From: UBA10329 sp964500205
Lineage (GTDB): Bacteria; Bacteroidota; Bacteroidia; UBA10329
Length of the DNA stretch: 64,000 nucleotides
Assembly (NCBI GenBank): GCA_964500205.1
Contig: CAZCNS010000013.1
Location: 67,108 to 131,107 of the forward strand
Direction: 5' to 3'
In this document: one piece after another, positions 15,913 to 26,693 of the stretch
Position numbering within the stretch: position 1 is the stretch's first letter
Layout of the letters: every line of letters begins with the position of its first letter
Program-made: the position numbers and the translations under genes
Notes under the pieces: model-generated
Told to the model about the DNA's origin: nothing
Database searches by the model: none
The model's input: the letters and a program-made list of their open reading frames with translations, nothing else

Positions 15913-16862
15913 CTGAACACCTGACTGTTGGCCGTGCCGTTCACGTCCCAGCTCACCTCGTAGCCGTAAGCGCAGTTGGCCGAGGAGGGGTTGCCGTTCT
16001 GGTCAACGCCCATCCGGAGGCCGAAAGTGTTGCCCTCTACCTCATGTACCAGCTCGCCCGCCACGGGTCGCCACAGGCCACAATAGGTATTGCTCTCGAT
16101 GTCTTGATTGTAGTAGGTCACGAAGTCTTGCCCGAAACGGTTCACACCCCATGAGTCGGTCACCGCATGGCCGAGGATGGTGGTGTCACCACTGGCACGG
16201 AAACGAAGGAAAGGCTGCTGTATGCCAGGCACACTGTTGCCCTGCACCCAAGACCATTCAACCTCACGGGCACTGTTCCAGACTGCCGTCTGCCCGTTAT
16301 CGAAGGTCACATCTATGTTCAGGGCACGCTCCGCAAAAGAGAGGGAATTCATACTCAGGAAGAACCCTATCCAGTTGGTGCCATTCACATTCTTCAGCGT
16401 CTTCACCCCGTTGAACTCGATGCTGCGGTTGTCGCTCATACGGGTGATCTTGTAGCCGATGAAGGTCTGACGGATCACCGCACCTGCCTGGTGCCAACTG
16501 TTTCCGCTGACCAGCTCCACCTTGATCTGCCCGGTGCGTGTGCGCGATGGGCTGAAACAGGGGGTCTGTCCGTCAAAGTTGATGTAAAGGATGTTCTGCG
16601 CATAGTCCGTGGAGTCTATCAGCGCGCCACAGAGCGGACTGGAGGCCACGTGGTCGTTCTCGTCTGTCTTGCCTGACCCGAAGTTGCCGAGGTGCTCGTT
16701 CAGTTCCCAGTCCACATCGTCCAGTTCCAACTTCACGTCATTGGAATCGTCATTGAACGCCCGCCATTCGGGGTTGAGCAGGTCTTTGAGTTTGCCGCAG
16801 GCGATCAGCATCACGATGAGCGAGCTTCCCAACAGCATGGATTGTCTGAAGGATATTTTCAT
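15906..16862 (-). CDS. Putative lipoprotein, unknown function
   Basis: 318 residues with a lipoprotein signal peptide ending at VMLIAC (lipobox Cys at about residue 22). The mature part is rich in Asn, Asp and Trp with beta-strand-like spacing. Four further cysteines could form disulfides. I recognise no domain. A TAATTTCG box about 50 nt upstream may be the promoter. Confidence 0.75.
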   Translation of the reverse strand: MKISFRQSMLLGSSLIVMLIACGKLKDLLNPEWRAFNDDSNDVKLELDDVDWELNEHLGNFGSGKTDENDHVASSPLCGALIDSTDYAQNILYINFDGQTPCFSPSRTRTGQIKVELVSGNSWHQAGAVIRQTFIGYKITRMSDNRSIEFNGVKTLKNVNGTNWIGFFLSMNSLSFAERALNIDVTFDNGQTAVWNSAREVEWSWVQGNSVPGIQQPFLRFRASGDTTILGHAVTDSWGVNRFGQDFVTYYNQDIESNTYCGLWRPVAGELVHEVEGNTFGLRMGVDQNGNPSSANCAYGYEVSWDVNGTANSQVFSY

Positions 16863-16943
16863 GGCAGTAATGATCGAGGGGGCATGATGGTCTCAACTGC
16901 GAACGAAATTATCGGGCGATCATGCTAAGTCCCCTGATAATTG

Positions 16944-17588
16944 TCAATCCACAGCCTGCGCCTCAGAAGCCTTGCCTTCCAGTTTGGTACCAAATACCAC
17001 GTCCCAGAACTTGTTGCTCACCCCGAAGCCGTTGGCGGGATCCTTGTAGTGGTGCAACATGTGGTGCTTCTTCAATTTCAGCAGCAGCGGGTGCTTGAAG
17101 GTGAAATGATGGAGAGCGTAGTGTCCGATGTCATACGTCAGGTAGCCGATGACGAAACCGGGGAAGAAGGCGGTGACAAGCTCCGGCCCCAGTATCCAAG
17201 AGAAAAGCGAGTGGAAACCGAAGGCGATCGGAATGCTGAACGGAAGCGGCATCACCAATCGGAAGCGGTCGCTGGGATAATCGTGATGCACGCCATGGGC
17301 GATGAAATGGATGCGCTTGCCGATCTTGCCCGGAGGGCACCAGTGAAACACGAACCTGTGCAGCGTGTATTCGGCAAAGGACCACACGAACGCACCCAAC
17401 AAGAACAGAGGGACGAACATCCAAAGGCTCACACCGACCTCGAACAGGCTGAGGTACGTGAAGTAGATGAACACTGGAATGAAGACGTATAGCGGCATCG
17501 TCCAGTGTACACGTGAGAACAGGTCGAGGAACTTGTTCTCGAACATGGGCGGACTCTCGTCCCGGTTGTGGATGAAATGCTTGGGCAT
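16944..17588 (-). CDS. Sterol desaturase / fatty acid 2-hydroxylase-like membrane di-iron enzyme
   Basis: 214 residues with four or so membrane helices and the histidine clusters of the fatty acid hydroxylase superfamily: HRFVFH (77-82), HFIAHGVHH (94-102), then GHYALHH and KHHMLHH. These ligate a di-iron centre that hydroxylates lipid chains. The spacing resembles FA2H/Scs7, which 2-hydroxylates sphingolipid acyl chains, without the cytochrome b5 domain. Bacteroidota make sphingolipids, so this substrate is plausible but not proven. Single gene. The gap 17589-17695 contains only a small inverted repeat (17651-17666). Confidence 0.88.
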   Translation of the reverse strand: MPKHFIHNRDESPPMFENKFLDLFSRVHWTMPLYVFIPVFIYFTYLSLFEVGVSLWMFVPLFLLGAFVWSFAEYTLHRFVFHWCPPGKIGKRIHFIAHGVHHDYPSDRFRLVMPLPFSIPIAFGFHSLFSWILGPELVTAFFPGFVIGYLTYDIGHYALHHFTFKHPLLLKLKKHHMLHHYKDPANGFGVSNKFWDVVFGTKLEGKASEAQAVD

Positions 17589-17695
17589 GATTCGTTGATA
17601 GCTATTCGTGCGCTAAGGTCGTGGTGATTACGGCAATTTCCTGTATGGTTCGGACTGTAATGTCCGAGTGATCATTGACGGACAATTAAGGCTGT

Positions 17696-17983
17696 TTATG
17701 CTTGAAGAACACGTGAAGAGTGATGGATTGTCAGGATGTCCACCCTGTACGGTGTAACAATTCTGTGGATGATTCTGTAGCTTCCGCACATCAGTTCTCG
17801 GACAGATGGGTCTCCAAACTCCGGAACCATTCTCCCGCTGTTCGGGAAATACTTTAACTGCTGAGCTCTTTCCCGAATTCTTCGCGACATGATTTTCGCA
17901 TAGGTTGGAGAGTCACCCGAGATGTATGTGGCGATACATGAAAGGTCTGAAAGAGACTTCTCAGTCCAATTCAACTCAACCAT
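17696..17983 (-). CDS. RelE/ParE-family toxin
   Basis: 95 residues. The typical RelE/ParE pattern is clear: WTEKSLSDLSCIATYI at the N-terminus, then PNSGRMVPEF, VRELMCGSYRIIHRI and a final VDILTIHHSSR. ParE members poison DNA gyrase and RelE members cut ribosome-bound mRNA; the sequence fits ParE better. It overlaps the upstream antitoxin gene by 13 nt. The reading frame is intact. Confidence 0.88.
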   Translation of the reverse strand: MVELNWTEKSLSDLSCIATYISGDSPTYAKIMSRRIRERAQQLKYFPNSGRMVPEFGDPSVRELMCGSYRIIHRIVTPYRVDILTIHHSSRVLQA

Positions 17984-18153
17984 TCGGGCAGTCGCTTCTC
18001 GATTTCGCTGTCTGGAACAACTCGGTCTTCCAAGCTCTGTTTCAGCCCCTCTTCGATTTTTGCGAGCAGAATGATGCGGTCAATGAGCTCGTCAACAGAG
18101 ACCTGCTCGGGCATTTGCTGAATCGTAGTGACGATTTTTTCCCTTTCAATCAT
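17971..18153 (-). CDS. Antitoxin of the ParE-type pair
   Basis: 60 residues, acidic and helical (SVDELIDRIILLAKIEEGLKQ), ending in EKRLPEWLS. Small size, position before the toxin and the 13-nt overlap mark it as the antitoxin. No clear DNA-binding motif is visible, so autoregulation cannot be read. A TACATTTG box precedes it. Confidence 0.8.
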   Translation of the reverse strand: MIEREKIVTTIQQMPEQVSVDELIDRIILLAKIEEGLKQSLEDRVVPDSEIEKRLPEWLS

Positions 18154-18173
18154 GTTAGAAGAGAGCTTGCTTA

Positions 18174-18181
18174 CAAATGTA
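18174..18181 (-). promoter_or_regulatory. -7 promoter box of the toxin-antitoxin pair
   Basis: TACATTTG on the minus strand, exact TAnnTTTG match, 20 nt before the antitoxin ATG and just after the helicase stop. The pair can therefore be transcribed on its own. Confidence 0.6.
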
Positions 18182-18201
18182 GTGCATTTGAGCCCAGTGC
18201 T

Positions 18202-19596
18202 TCAAGACCCCTGACCGCCTCCGCTTGGCATCTCTGGCCGTGGCCCTCTGCGCTTTTTGTTCTTACGTTTCTTCTTCGGCCCATCGGGTGAGCTTTGCCC
18301 GCTTGCCTCTGCCTTCGGGCCTTGCCCGTTGGGAGCTGCTGCCGGGCGGTCGCGTCTTGGGCCGTTGCCCCGTCCACCACCAGCTCTGCCACCACCTCCA
18401 GCACCTCTGCGACCAGCCGGTTCTGAGGATGGTGCGAAACGCGACCGCTTGGGGTCATACACTGGGCCTTCCATACCATCGGGCAGGGGCGGTTTCTCAA
18501 TGCTGCGCTCAATGAGCTTTTCGCAGCGCGCAAATGCCTGCATGTCCATCTCGTTGACGAAGGTGATGGCTCGGCCCGATGCACCTGCACGTGCCGTGCG
18601 GCCTATGCGGTGAACGTAATCTTCGGGATCGCGTGGCACCTCGTAGTTCACCACCACCTGAATCTCGTCAATGTCTATACCACGGCTCAGGATGTCTGTC
18701 GCCACCAGGTAGTTGATCCTGCGGTTGCGGAAATCGTTAAGCACATCCTCGCGCTCCTTCTGCTCGAGGTCACTGCTTATGGAGGCGGCCTTCCAGCCTT
18801 TCTTGCTCAGTCTGCGCTCTATGCTGCGTACATTCTTCTTGGTGCTTACGAACACGATGCAACTCGTGATGTCCTGCCCCTCCAGCAGTTTCTCGATGAG
18901 GAGTTCCTTCTGTGTATCGTAGACCATATAAGCCTCCTGCCGTATGTTCTCAGAGGGTTTGGAGATGGCAATAGAGATGCTAAGTGGATCTTTCAAAAGT
19001 TTCTCCGCCAGCGTCCTGATCTTGGGCGGCATGGTGGCCGAGAACATCATGGTCTGCCGCGAGGGGGGCACGGTCTCCACGATTTTCATGATGTCGTCAT
19101 GGAAACCCATGTCCAACATGCGGTCAGCCTCGTCCAGGATCACCACTTCCACCTTGCTGAAGTCTGCGTAGTTGAAGCCGAGGTGCGCAATGAGACGTCC
19201 GGGCGTGCAGATGATGACATCGGCCCCACCTTGGCTCAGGGCGGTCTTCTCCTGCTCCCAGGACATGCCGTCTTTACCGCCATAGATGGCTATACTCCCG
19301 ATGCCGCAGAAGTAGCTCAAGCCCTCCATCTGACGGTCGATCTGGATCGCCAATTCGCGGGTGGGGGCAATGATGATGCCCTTGACCCCGTCACGGTCAC
19401 TTTTGAGAATGCGTTCGATAAGGGGAATGAGAAAGGCGGCTGTCTTGCCGGTGCCGGTCTGCGCGCATCCGATGATGTCGCGGCCACTGATGAGATCGGG
19501 TATGGACTGCTCTTGTATCGGGGTGGCCTCCGAAAAACCCATGGAGTCCAGTGCTTCCATCAAATCGTGATGGAGATTCAATTCGGAAAATTTCAT
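18202..19596 (-). CDS. DEAD-box RNA helicase, RhlE-like
   Basis: 464 residues. Motifs in order: Q motif EATPIQEQ (23-30), Walker A AQTGTGKT (45-52), PTRELA, TPGR, DEAD (VVILDEADRM), SAT (MFSATMP), then in the second RecA domain FVSTKK, ATDILSRGIDI and HRIGRTARAG. The C-terminal 75 residues are a Gly/Arg/Pro/Lys-rich tail that likely binds RNA without sequence choice. Such helicases act in ribosome assembly, mRNA decay or cold adaptation. A TACCTTCG box lies upstream. Confidence 0.95.
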   Translation of the reverse strand: MKFSELNLHHDLMEALDSMGFSEATPIQEQSIPDLISGRDIIGCAQTGTGKTAAFLIPLIERILKSDRDGVKGIIIAPTRELAIQIDRQMEGLSYFCGIGSIAIYGGKDGMSWEQEKTALSQGGADVIICTPGRLIAHLGFNYADFSKVEVVILDEADRMLDMGFHDDIMKIVETVPPSRQTMMFSATMPPKIRTLAEKLLKDPLSISIAISKPSENIRQEAYMVYDTQKELLIEKLLEGQDITSCIVFVSTKKNVRSIERRLSKKGWKAASISSDLEQKEREDVLNDFRNRRINYLVATDILSRGIDIDEIQVVVNYEVPRDPEDYVHRIGRTARAGASGRAITFVNEMDMQAFARCEKLIERSIEKPPLPDGMEGPVYDPKRSRFAPSSEPAGRRGAGGGGRAGGGRGNGPRRDRPAAAPNGQGPKAEASGQSSPDGPKKKRKNKKRRGPRPEMPSGGGQGS

Positions 19597-19672
19597 TCAG
19601 TGAGATTAGTTTGCGCGAAGGTACGCTTTCAATCACTGGCAATGAATGAAGTGCGAGGTCGCGGACCCTGCC

Positions 19673-21217
<1,545 letters not shown>

Positions 21218-21232
21218 TAGATCATCATTCCC

Positions 21233-21258
21233 GCCCCTATCCGTGGGGCATTTTTTTT
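21233..21258 (+). terminator. Terminator-like hairpin facing dnaB
   Basis: GCCCC (21233-21237) and GGGGC (21245-21249) arms followed by T8 on the plus strand. No plus-strand gene ends here, so it may stop antisense transcription into the upstream gene. In the dnaB leader (minus strand) the hairpin lacks a T-run. Confidence 0.45.
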
Positions 21259-21287
21259 GAAGAAGAAAAAGTCGCTTCTATCGGGCC

Positions 21288-21545
21288 TCAGTCCCTGTTG
21301 AAAAGCAGGTCAGTGAACCCAGACCACAATGCGGACAAAGCTTCCAAGGTCTTGTCAAGTCCCACCAAGTAAAGGATCAGGCCGATAACGACCGATACGA
21401 TGAGCAAGGCGCTCAACTGTTTGTTTTTCCTCACGAACCGTTTCAGGCTGTAGCCCTTTGGCCGTTCCTTGAGGCGCACACGCTCGCGGTATTTCACACG
21501 GGTGCGCTTCTTTCTGCGTCCCGGCTCCTCTTCCTGATGCTCCAT
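21288..21545 (-). CDS. Small single-pass membrane protein, unknown
   Basis: 85 residues from the ATG at 21545 (an in-frame ATG at 21578 would add 11). A very basic cytosolic half (GRRKKRTRVKYRERVRLKER) is followed by one membrane helix (LSALLIVSVVIGLILYLVG) and a short tail. I do not recognise the family. It lies upstream of dnaB on the same strand with a 70-nt gap. Confidence 0.65.
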   Translation of the reverse strand: MEHQEEEPGRRKKRTRVKYRERVRLKERPKGYSLKRFVRKNKQLSALLIVSVVIGLILYLVGLDKTLEALSALWSGFTDLLFNRD

Positions 21546-21658
21546 ACGTTGGTCGACTGCATTCTGACAAGACCTCAAAGGAACGCTTTTAGACCGTGGT
21601 CAGATGCTTTGTTTTATGCACAGGCGCATCGTTCATAAGCGGTGGATAACTTTACTCC

Positions 21659-22954
21659 GTGTTTCAAAGGCCCGTCTCCGTCATCTTTCTTGCCGTGTGG
21701 TTGATGCTTTCTCTATCATGCGAGGAGAAGGACAGCACTCCCCCGAATGTGGAGATAACAGCTCCCTCGGAATATGCATCTTTCGCAGTGCTGGACACGC
21801 TGGAGGTCTTTTTTACCGTGTTTGACGACCGCGAGGTGGAGACCGTCACCGTGAAGCTGGTCAACACCGACCTGATCACCGTTAGTGCGCAGGTGCAGCA
21901 GTCCGTTGGCAGACCATCCTTCAATGGTTTTGCGTCTGTGCCCATCACTGACCGTCAGCTGGAGTCGGGCAATTATTATGTGATGGTTACGGCCAGCGAT
22001 GGTGTCAACGAACGAAATGGTTTCCGACTTATCCGTCTGGAGGCGTTGCCGCTTGCCCGCAGGGCTTTGTATATCACTGACAATAGAGGTGCTGGCCAAG
22101 GAGGTCTCAGTCGTATCGACTCCCTGTTCTCGTCCATCACCACGGTTGTTATGCCAGGGCAGGATCTGGGTCGTGTGTGGGTCAATTCAGCGCAGGACCG
22201 CATCACAGTGGCAGGGGTGCGCAGCCCGGCAATCAACCAGTATAGGGCCGATGGACTTGGACTTGCGTGGTCTGCCGGGGTGCCATCGCAGTCCAACGCT
22301 CCGGCCTTTCACGATATGACAGGACAGGGCAATGACATCTTCGCCAGTCTCTTTACCCGCGAGCTCAAGGGCTACGGTCTCAACGGTGGACTCATTCTCA
22401 ATCGCATCTACGAAGAGGACAGGCCCCACACACTCTTTGCCGATGCACAGCATCTTTTCGTGGAGCTTCGCGGCACAGGCGGCACGCAGAGACGGCTTCA
22501 GGTGCTGCGTAGGAACAATTTCTCCGAGAAATGGATCGTGAGCCTGCCGCTGGAGGTGGTAGCGTTTTGCACGAGAAATGCCAGCGATATTTTCATCTTC
22601 GGCAATGAGACGGGGCAGGGGCGGGTGCTGCTTTACGACACCGGGAGCAACGGATTCTGGGAGCCGAGGCAGCTTCCACAGGGCCGTGTGCTGCATGCGG
22701 TTAAAGGTGAGGGGCAGAACTGGTTCATCGCTCACGAGAATGGCCTTTATCATTATACATACAGTCCGAACTATCTGAATCTCATCAGGCCCGGCATGTT
22801 GTATCAGCGCTTGTTCTTCGACCGTGCAGATGGTTTGCTGCTTGGCGCCAGAGGCAATAGCTTGGATGTGATGACGGGATTGATGGGCAATGTGGTGGCT
22901 AATTTGGCCCACACGGACAGCATCACTGATGTTCACATCCATTATACCAAATGA
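21659..22954 (+). CDS. Lipoprotein with Ig-like and beta-propeller-like regions
   Basis: 431 residues from a GTG start, which is the only one that gives a full lipoprotein signal (LMLSLSC, Cys at about 21). Residues 25-125 look like the Ig-like DUF4625-type domain (PPNVEITAPSEYASF, FTVFDDREVETVTVKL). The rest resembles repeated propeller blades. A TAACTTTA box ends 4 nt before the GTG. Its stop overlaps the aceK start (ATGA), so the two are translated together. The link between a surface lipoprotein and a TCA-cycle regulator is unexplained. Confidence 0.8.
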   Translation: MFQRPVSVIFLAVWLMLSLSCEEKDSTPPNVEITAPSEYASFAVLDTLEVFFTVFDDREVETVTVKLVNTDLITVSAQVQQSVGRPSFNGFASVPITDRQLESGNYYVMVTASDGVNERNGFRLIRLEALPLARRALYITDNRGAGQGGLSRIDSLFSSITTVVMPGQDLGRVWVNSAQDRITVAGVRSPAINQYRADGLGLAWSAGVPSQSNAPAFHDMTGQGNDIFASLFTRELKGYGLNGGLILNRIYEEDRPHTLFADAQHLFVELRGTGGTQRRLQVLRRNNFSEKWIVSLPLEVVAFCTRNASDIFIFGNETGQGRVLLYDTGSNGFWEPRQLPQGRVLHAVKGEGQNWFIAHENGLYHYTYSPNYLNLIRPGMLYQRLFFDRADGLLLGARGNSLDVMTGLMGNVVANLAHTDSITDVHIHYTK

Positions 22955-24687
22955 GGAGCGGGACGGATAGCATTCAGCTTGCTGCGGAGGCGATCTATCG
23001 CAGTTTTGATGACTATCACGGTTCGTTCAAGGCACTGACGCGCCATGCTGCGAAGGTGTTCGCGCTGCGCGACTGGAGTGCCATTCCCGATATGACACGC
23101 TCGCGGCAGAGCCAGTACCGCAACTACATCGACAGCACCGCGCAGGAGGCGGCCCTCATCCTTGGCGCGGCCCTCGATGACCATGATACCTGGGTACACC
23201 TCAAACCTGCGTTTGCCGAGATGGTGCGGGGCAGGAGGGATGCTCCTATCATGGAGTCGTACTTCAACTCGGTGCTGCGCAAGGTGTTTCGAACAGAGGG
23301 AATAGACCGTGAAATCGAGTTCATGGACCTGCAGCGCAGACTGGTTGTGAGCACCACCTCACCGGAACCTGTCTATGACCGCTTCTATCCCGGCTCCGAT
23401 GAGCTGGAGACCATGTGGGCGCGCATTCTCCGTTCGTACGGGTTCCGGGCAGAGTTTCAGGACTTCGACCGCGATGTGGAGCGCATTGCCAAGGCTGTGA
23501 GATCGGCCATCACCGAGAAGTTCGGAAGGCCGGAGGATGTGGATCAGCTGGACATGGTGCGCTCCGTGTTCTACCGCAACAAAGGGGCTTATCTCGTGGG
23601 GAAGATGACACGGGGAAATGTGCAGATACCGGTGGTCATCCCGGTGCTCCATCATGAGGATGGGGTGGCTGTGGATGGGATTCTGCTCACCAAGGATGAG
23701 ATCGCGGTGGTGTTCAGCTTCAGTCGAAGCTACTTCTTTGTAGAGAGCGACAGCCCTGTGGACCTCATCCACTTCCTTCGGCCGCTCATGTCGCACAAGA
23801 ACCTCTCAGAGGTCTATGCAAGCATCGGCTACGACCGCCACTCCAAGACCGTTCTTTTCAAGGAGATACACCAACACCTCGAGCGGTCTGACGACCATTT
23901 CAGCGTGGCACCCGGCACCAAGGGCATGGTCATGGCCGTGTTCACACTCCCCAATTTCAATGTGGTTTTCAAGGTGATACGCGATAAGTTCGGCCCTACG
24001 AAGAACTTTGACCGGCAGCATGTCATAGACAGTTACCGCCTTGTATTGATGCACGACAGGGTAGGCCGCATGGCCGATGCCATGGAGTTTGACCATATCA
24101 AGCTGGATCTCCACCGTTTCTCGCAGCCGGTAATCGATGAGCTGCTGGGCGAGTGTGGCAATACCTGCTTCATCGAGGGCGATAAGCTGGTCATCAGACA
24201 TTTGTTCACCGAGAAAAAGCTCGTGCCGCTCAATCTCTTCCTCGAATCTGCCCCGCCCGAGAAACTCTGGGAGGTGGTAGTCGATTACGGTTTTGCGGTG
24301 AAAGAACTGGCCGCTGCCAATATATTTCCAGGCGACCTGCTGCTCAAGAACTTCGGTGTGACGCGTCAGGGAAGGGTCGTGTTCTATGACTATGATGAGC
24401 TGTGCTTCCTCGACCGCATCAATTTTCGCAGGATTCCCCGCCCGCGCAGGATGGAGCAGATGTACTCGGGCGAGCCTTGGTACACCGTGGAAGAGAACGA
24501 TGTCTTCCCCGAGGAGTTCGATGCTTTCATGGCCCCGCTCGGTGAACTTGGAAGGTTATTCAAAGAGCGTCATTCAGACCTGTTCGATGTCACCTTCTGG
24601 AAATCGATGCAGGAGATGCACAAGGATAGCCGTTTGGCCGATTTCTTTCCATACAGAAGAGACAGGGTGGGTTTCAGCATTGAGTAG
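22951..24687 (+). CDS. aceK: Isocitrate dehydrogenase kinase/phosphatase
   Basis: 578 residues, the normal AceK length. AceK phosphorylates and dephosphorylates isocitrate dehydrogenase, so deciding between the TCA cycle and the glyoxylate shunt. The regulatory domain is N-terminal. The kinase part shows the loop APGTKGMVMAVFTLP, the Lys region VFKVIRDKFGPTK, and the AceK-specific block KELAAANIFPGDLLLKNFGV with VVFYDYDEL. Most known AceK proteins are from Proteobacteria, and neither aceA, aceB nor icd is nearby. Codon style is like the neighbours, so any transfer is old. Confidence 0.95.
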   Translation: MRSGTDSIQLAAEAIYRSFDDYHGSFKALTRHAAKVFALRDWSAIPDMTRSRQSQYRNYIDSTAQEAALILGAALDDHDTWVHLKPAFAEMVRGRRDAPIMESYFNSVLRKVFRTEGIDREIEFMDLQRRLVVSTTSPEPVYDRFYPGSDELETMWARILRSYGFRAEFQDFDRDVERIAKAVRSAITEKFGRPEDVDQLDMVRSVFYRNKGAYLVGKMTRGNVQIPVVIPVLHHEDGVAVDGILLTKDEIAVVFSFSRSYFFVESDSPVDLIHFLRPLMSHKNLSEVYASIGYDRHSKTVLFKEIHQHLERSDDHFSVAPGTKGMVMAVFTLPNFNVVFKVIRDKFGPTKNFDRQHVIDSYRLVLMHDRVGRMADAMEFDHIKLDLHRFSQPVIDELLGECGNTCFIEGDKLVIRHLFTEKKLVPLNLFLESAPPEKLWEVVVDYGFAVKELAAANIFPGDLLLKNFGVTRQGRVVFYDYDELCFLDRINFRRIPRPRRMEQMYSGEPWYTVEENDVFPEEFDAFMAPLGELGRLFKERHSDLFDVTFWKSMQEMHKDSRLADFFPYRRDRVGFSIE

Positions 24688-24704
24688 AATGAGAGCGTTC
24701 AGGG

Positions 24705-24731
24705 CATTTTCGTGACCCAGACCCGAAAATG
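24705..24731. repeat. Inverted repeat after aceK
   Basis: CATTTTCG and CGAAAATG arms (8 bp, perfect) with an 11-nt loop, 17 nt after the aceK stop. No T-run follows, so it is not a standard terminator; it could protect the 3' end of the mRNA. Confidence 0.45.
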
Positions 24732-24787
24732 AGAACGGCTTTCAGATGTTTCTAATTCTGTTTGAATACTCATATAGGTTCAGACCA

Positions 24788-24795
24788 TATTTTTG
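24788..24795 (+). promoter_or_regulatory. Promoter of the acyl-CoA ligase gene
   Basis: TATTTTTG matches TAnnTTTG exactly, 57 nt before the ATG. A TTTG at 24761-24764 could be the -33 element, though its spacing of 23 nt is slightly long. Confidence 0.6.
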
Positions 24796-24852
24796 GCGGA
24801 CTGCGTTTTGGCAGACAGAACCTACCTATTAACCCAAAAAACATCACTTGCC

Positions 24853-26496
24853 ATGAAGTACCCCTTGCCACTCGACATGCTCTACCGCTGGGAGAAAGAG
24901 TCTCCCGATCTCGTATACATGCGCCAGCCTATCAATGGTAAATGGCACGAATGGACTTGGAAGGAGACTGGACAGGAGGTGAGAAAGATGGCCGCTTACC
25001 TCAAGAGCCTCGATCTTGAACCTGGCAGTCGTATCGGTCTGATCAGCAAGAACTGTGCGCACTGGGTCATAAGCGATCTTGCGATCATGATGGCGGGCCA
25101 CACCAGCGTGCCGATGTACCCGAACCTCAATTCGGATACTGTCAAGCAGATTCTTGACCACAGCGAGGCTAAAGTGTTGCTTGTGGGTAAACTGGATGAT
25201 TGGGCGAGCATGCGTCCCGGAGTTCCTGAGGGAGTGAAGTGCATCGCCTTCCCGTTCTACACAGAGCCGGGATATCCCGAATGGTATGAGTTGCTCAAGG
25301 ACGTTCAGCCCCTCCGTGACGAGGTGCACCGTGACCCGCAGGACCTTGCCACAATCATCTACACGAGTGGTACGACAGGAATGCCAAAGGGCGTGATGCA
25401 TAAGTTTCATAACTTCGGATGGGCATCCACCAAGGCACTCAATGAACTGAAGCTTCAGCCGCATACCCAGCGTTTCTTCTCCTATTTGCCGCTGTGCCAC
25501 ATCGCAGAGCGTGTTCTGGTGGAGATGGGCAGCATTTATACGGGCAGCCAATGCAGCTTCGCGGAGTCGCTGGACACATTTGCGGCCAACCTCGCAGAGA
25601 GCAAGCCCACGGTTTTCCTGGGTGTTCCGCGCATCTGGACCAAATTCCAGCAAGGCATCCTTACAAAGATGCCGCAAAAGAAACTCGACCTGTTCCTAAA
25701 GATTCCGATCTTGAACGGTATCGTCAAGAAGAAGATCCAGGCAGGACTTGGCCTCAGCGAGGCACAGAACGTCTTCACGGGTGCGGCACCGACCCCGGCT
25801 TCTCTCATCGAGTGGTTCGCTAAGCTGGGCATCAACATACAGGAGGCCTACGCCATGACGGAGAACTGCTGCTACAGCCACGTTACCCGCAACACCAATA
25901 TCAAAGTGGGCTATGTTGGGCAGCCACTTCCGGATTGCGAGGTGAAACTCAGTGAGCAGAAGGAGATTCTTGTGAAGCACGAAGCACTCATGGACGGCTA
26001 TTACAAGGAACCGGAAATGACAGCTGAGACCATGCAAAATGGATGGCTCCACACTGGTGATGAGGGATTCATCGACCCGCAGGGATTCTTGAAGATCACA
26101 GGCCGGGTCAAGGATCTCTTCAAGACCAGCAAGGGCAAATATGTGGCGCCATCACCCATTGAGATGAAGATATCCTCCAATGCCGATATAGAGCAGGTTT
26201 GTGTGGTAGGTGATGGCATTCCGCAACCTATTGCACTTGTCGTGCTATCCGAGCAGGGAATGAAGCAGAGCAAGACCGAGGCCACGGATAGCATTTTGCG
26301 AACGATTGCTGAGGTCAATCCGCAGCTCGATCAGCATGAGCAGGTGAAGGGCGCAGTGGTGGTGAGCACCCCATGGACCGTGGAGAACGAGCTCCTAACC
26401 CCGACCATGAAGATAAAGCGCAACCCGATCGAGAAGATATACAAGGATCGCTACGAGCAATGGTACAAGAGCAAAGACCAGGTCATCTGGGAGTGA
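24853..26496 (+). CDS. Long-chain acyl-CoA synthetase (AMP-forming)
   Basis: 547 residues from the ATG at 24853. It activates fatty acids with ATP and CoA. The AMP-binding motif is YTSGTTGMPKG, with AYAMTENCC, GWLHTGDEG and the hinge GRVKDLFKTSKGKYVAPSPIE. The C-terminal catalytic Lys lies in PTMKIKRNPIE. The form resembles the ACSBG/long-chain group rather than FadD of E. coli. It opens a stretch of lipid-related genes (to 29915) and ends at its own terminator. Confidence 0.94.
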   Translation: MKYPLPLDMLYRWEKESPDLVYMRQPINGKWHEWTWKETGQEVRKMAAYLKSLDLEPGSRIGLISKNCAHWVISDLAIMMAGHTSVPMYPNLNSDTVKQILDHSEAKVLLVGKLDDWASMRPGVPEGVKCIAFPFYTEPGYPEWYELLKDVQPLRDEVHRDPQDLATIIYTSGTTGMPKGVMHKFHNFGWASTKALNELKLQPHTQRFFSYLPLCHIAERVLVEMGSIYTGSQCSFAESLDTFAANLAESKPTVFLGVPRIWTKFQQGILTKMPQKKLDLFLKIPILNGIVKKKIQAGLGLSEAQNVFTGAAPTPASLIEWFAKLGINIQEAYAMTENCCYSHVTRNTNIKVGYVGQPLPDCEVKLSEQKEILVKHEALMDGYYKEPEMTAETMQNGWLHTGDEGFIDPQGFLKITGRVKDLFKTSKGKYVAPSPIEMKISSNADIEQVCVVGDGIPQPIALVVLSEQGMKQSKTEATDSILRTIAEVNPQLDQHEQVKGAVVVSTPWTVENELLTPTMKIKRNPIEKIYKDRYEQWYKSKDQVIWE

Positions 26497-26507
26497 TGCA
26501 GTGTCAG

Positions 26508-26536
26508 GGGGCGGGCCGTGTGCCTGCCCCTTTTTT
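26508..26536 (+). terminator. Rho-independent terminator
   Basis: Arms GGGGCGGGC and GCCTGCCCC (one G-U pair), 5-nt loop, then T6, 11 nt after the ligase stop. Confidence 0.9.
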
Positions 26537-26693
26537 ATGCCTGTGCAGGCTTACCTCTAAAGAGAGCTCATCTTTGAGAAAAAAGACTACGTGATTTGCG
26601 TAGTTCTATCTGCGAAGAAAAGTTAGTCCTACTTTAGCGCGATCGTATTTTCGGGCCAGGCATTGGAACTGTCACTAAGCCAAGAAAAAAACG

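Noticed and set aside
24705..24731. Rho-independent terminator of aceK
   Set aside because: The 8-bp inverted repeat is AT-rich and lacks a T-run, so I list it only as an inverted repeat.
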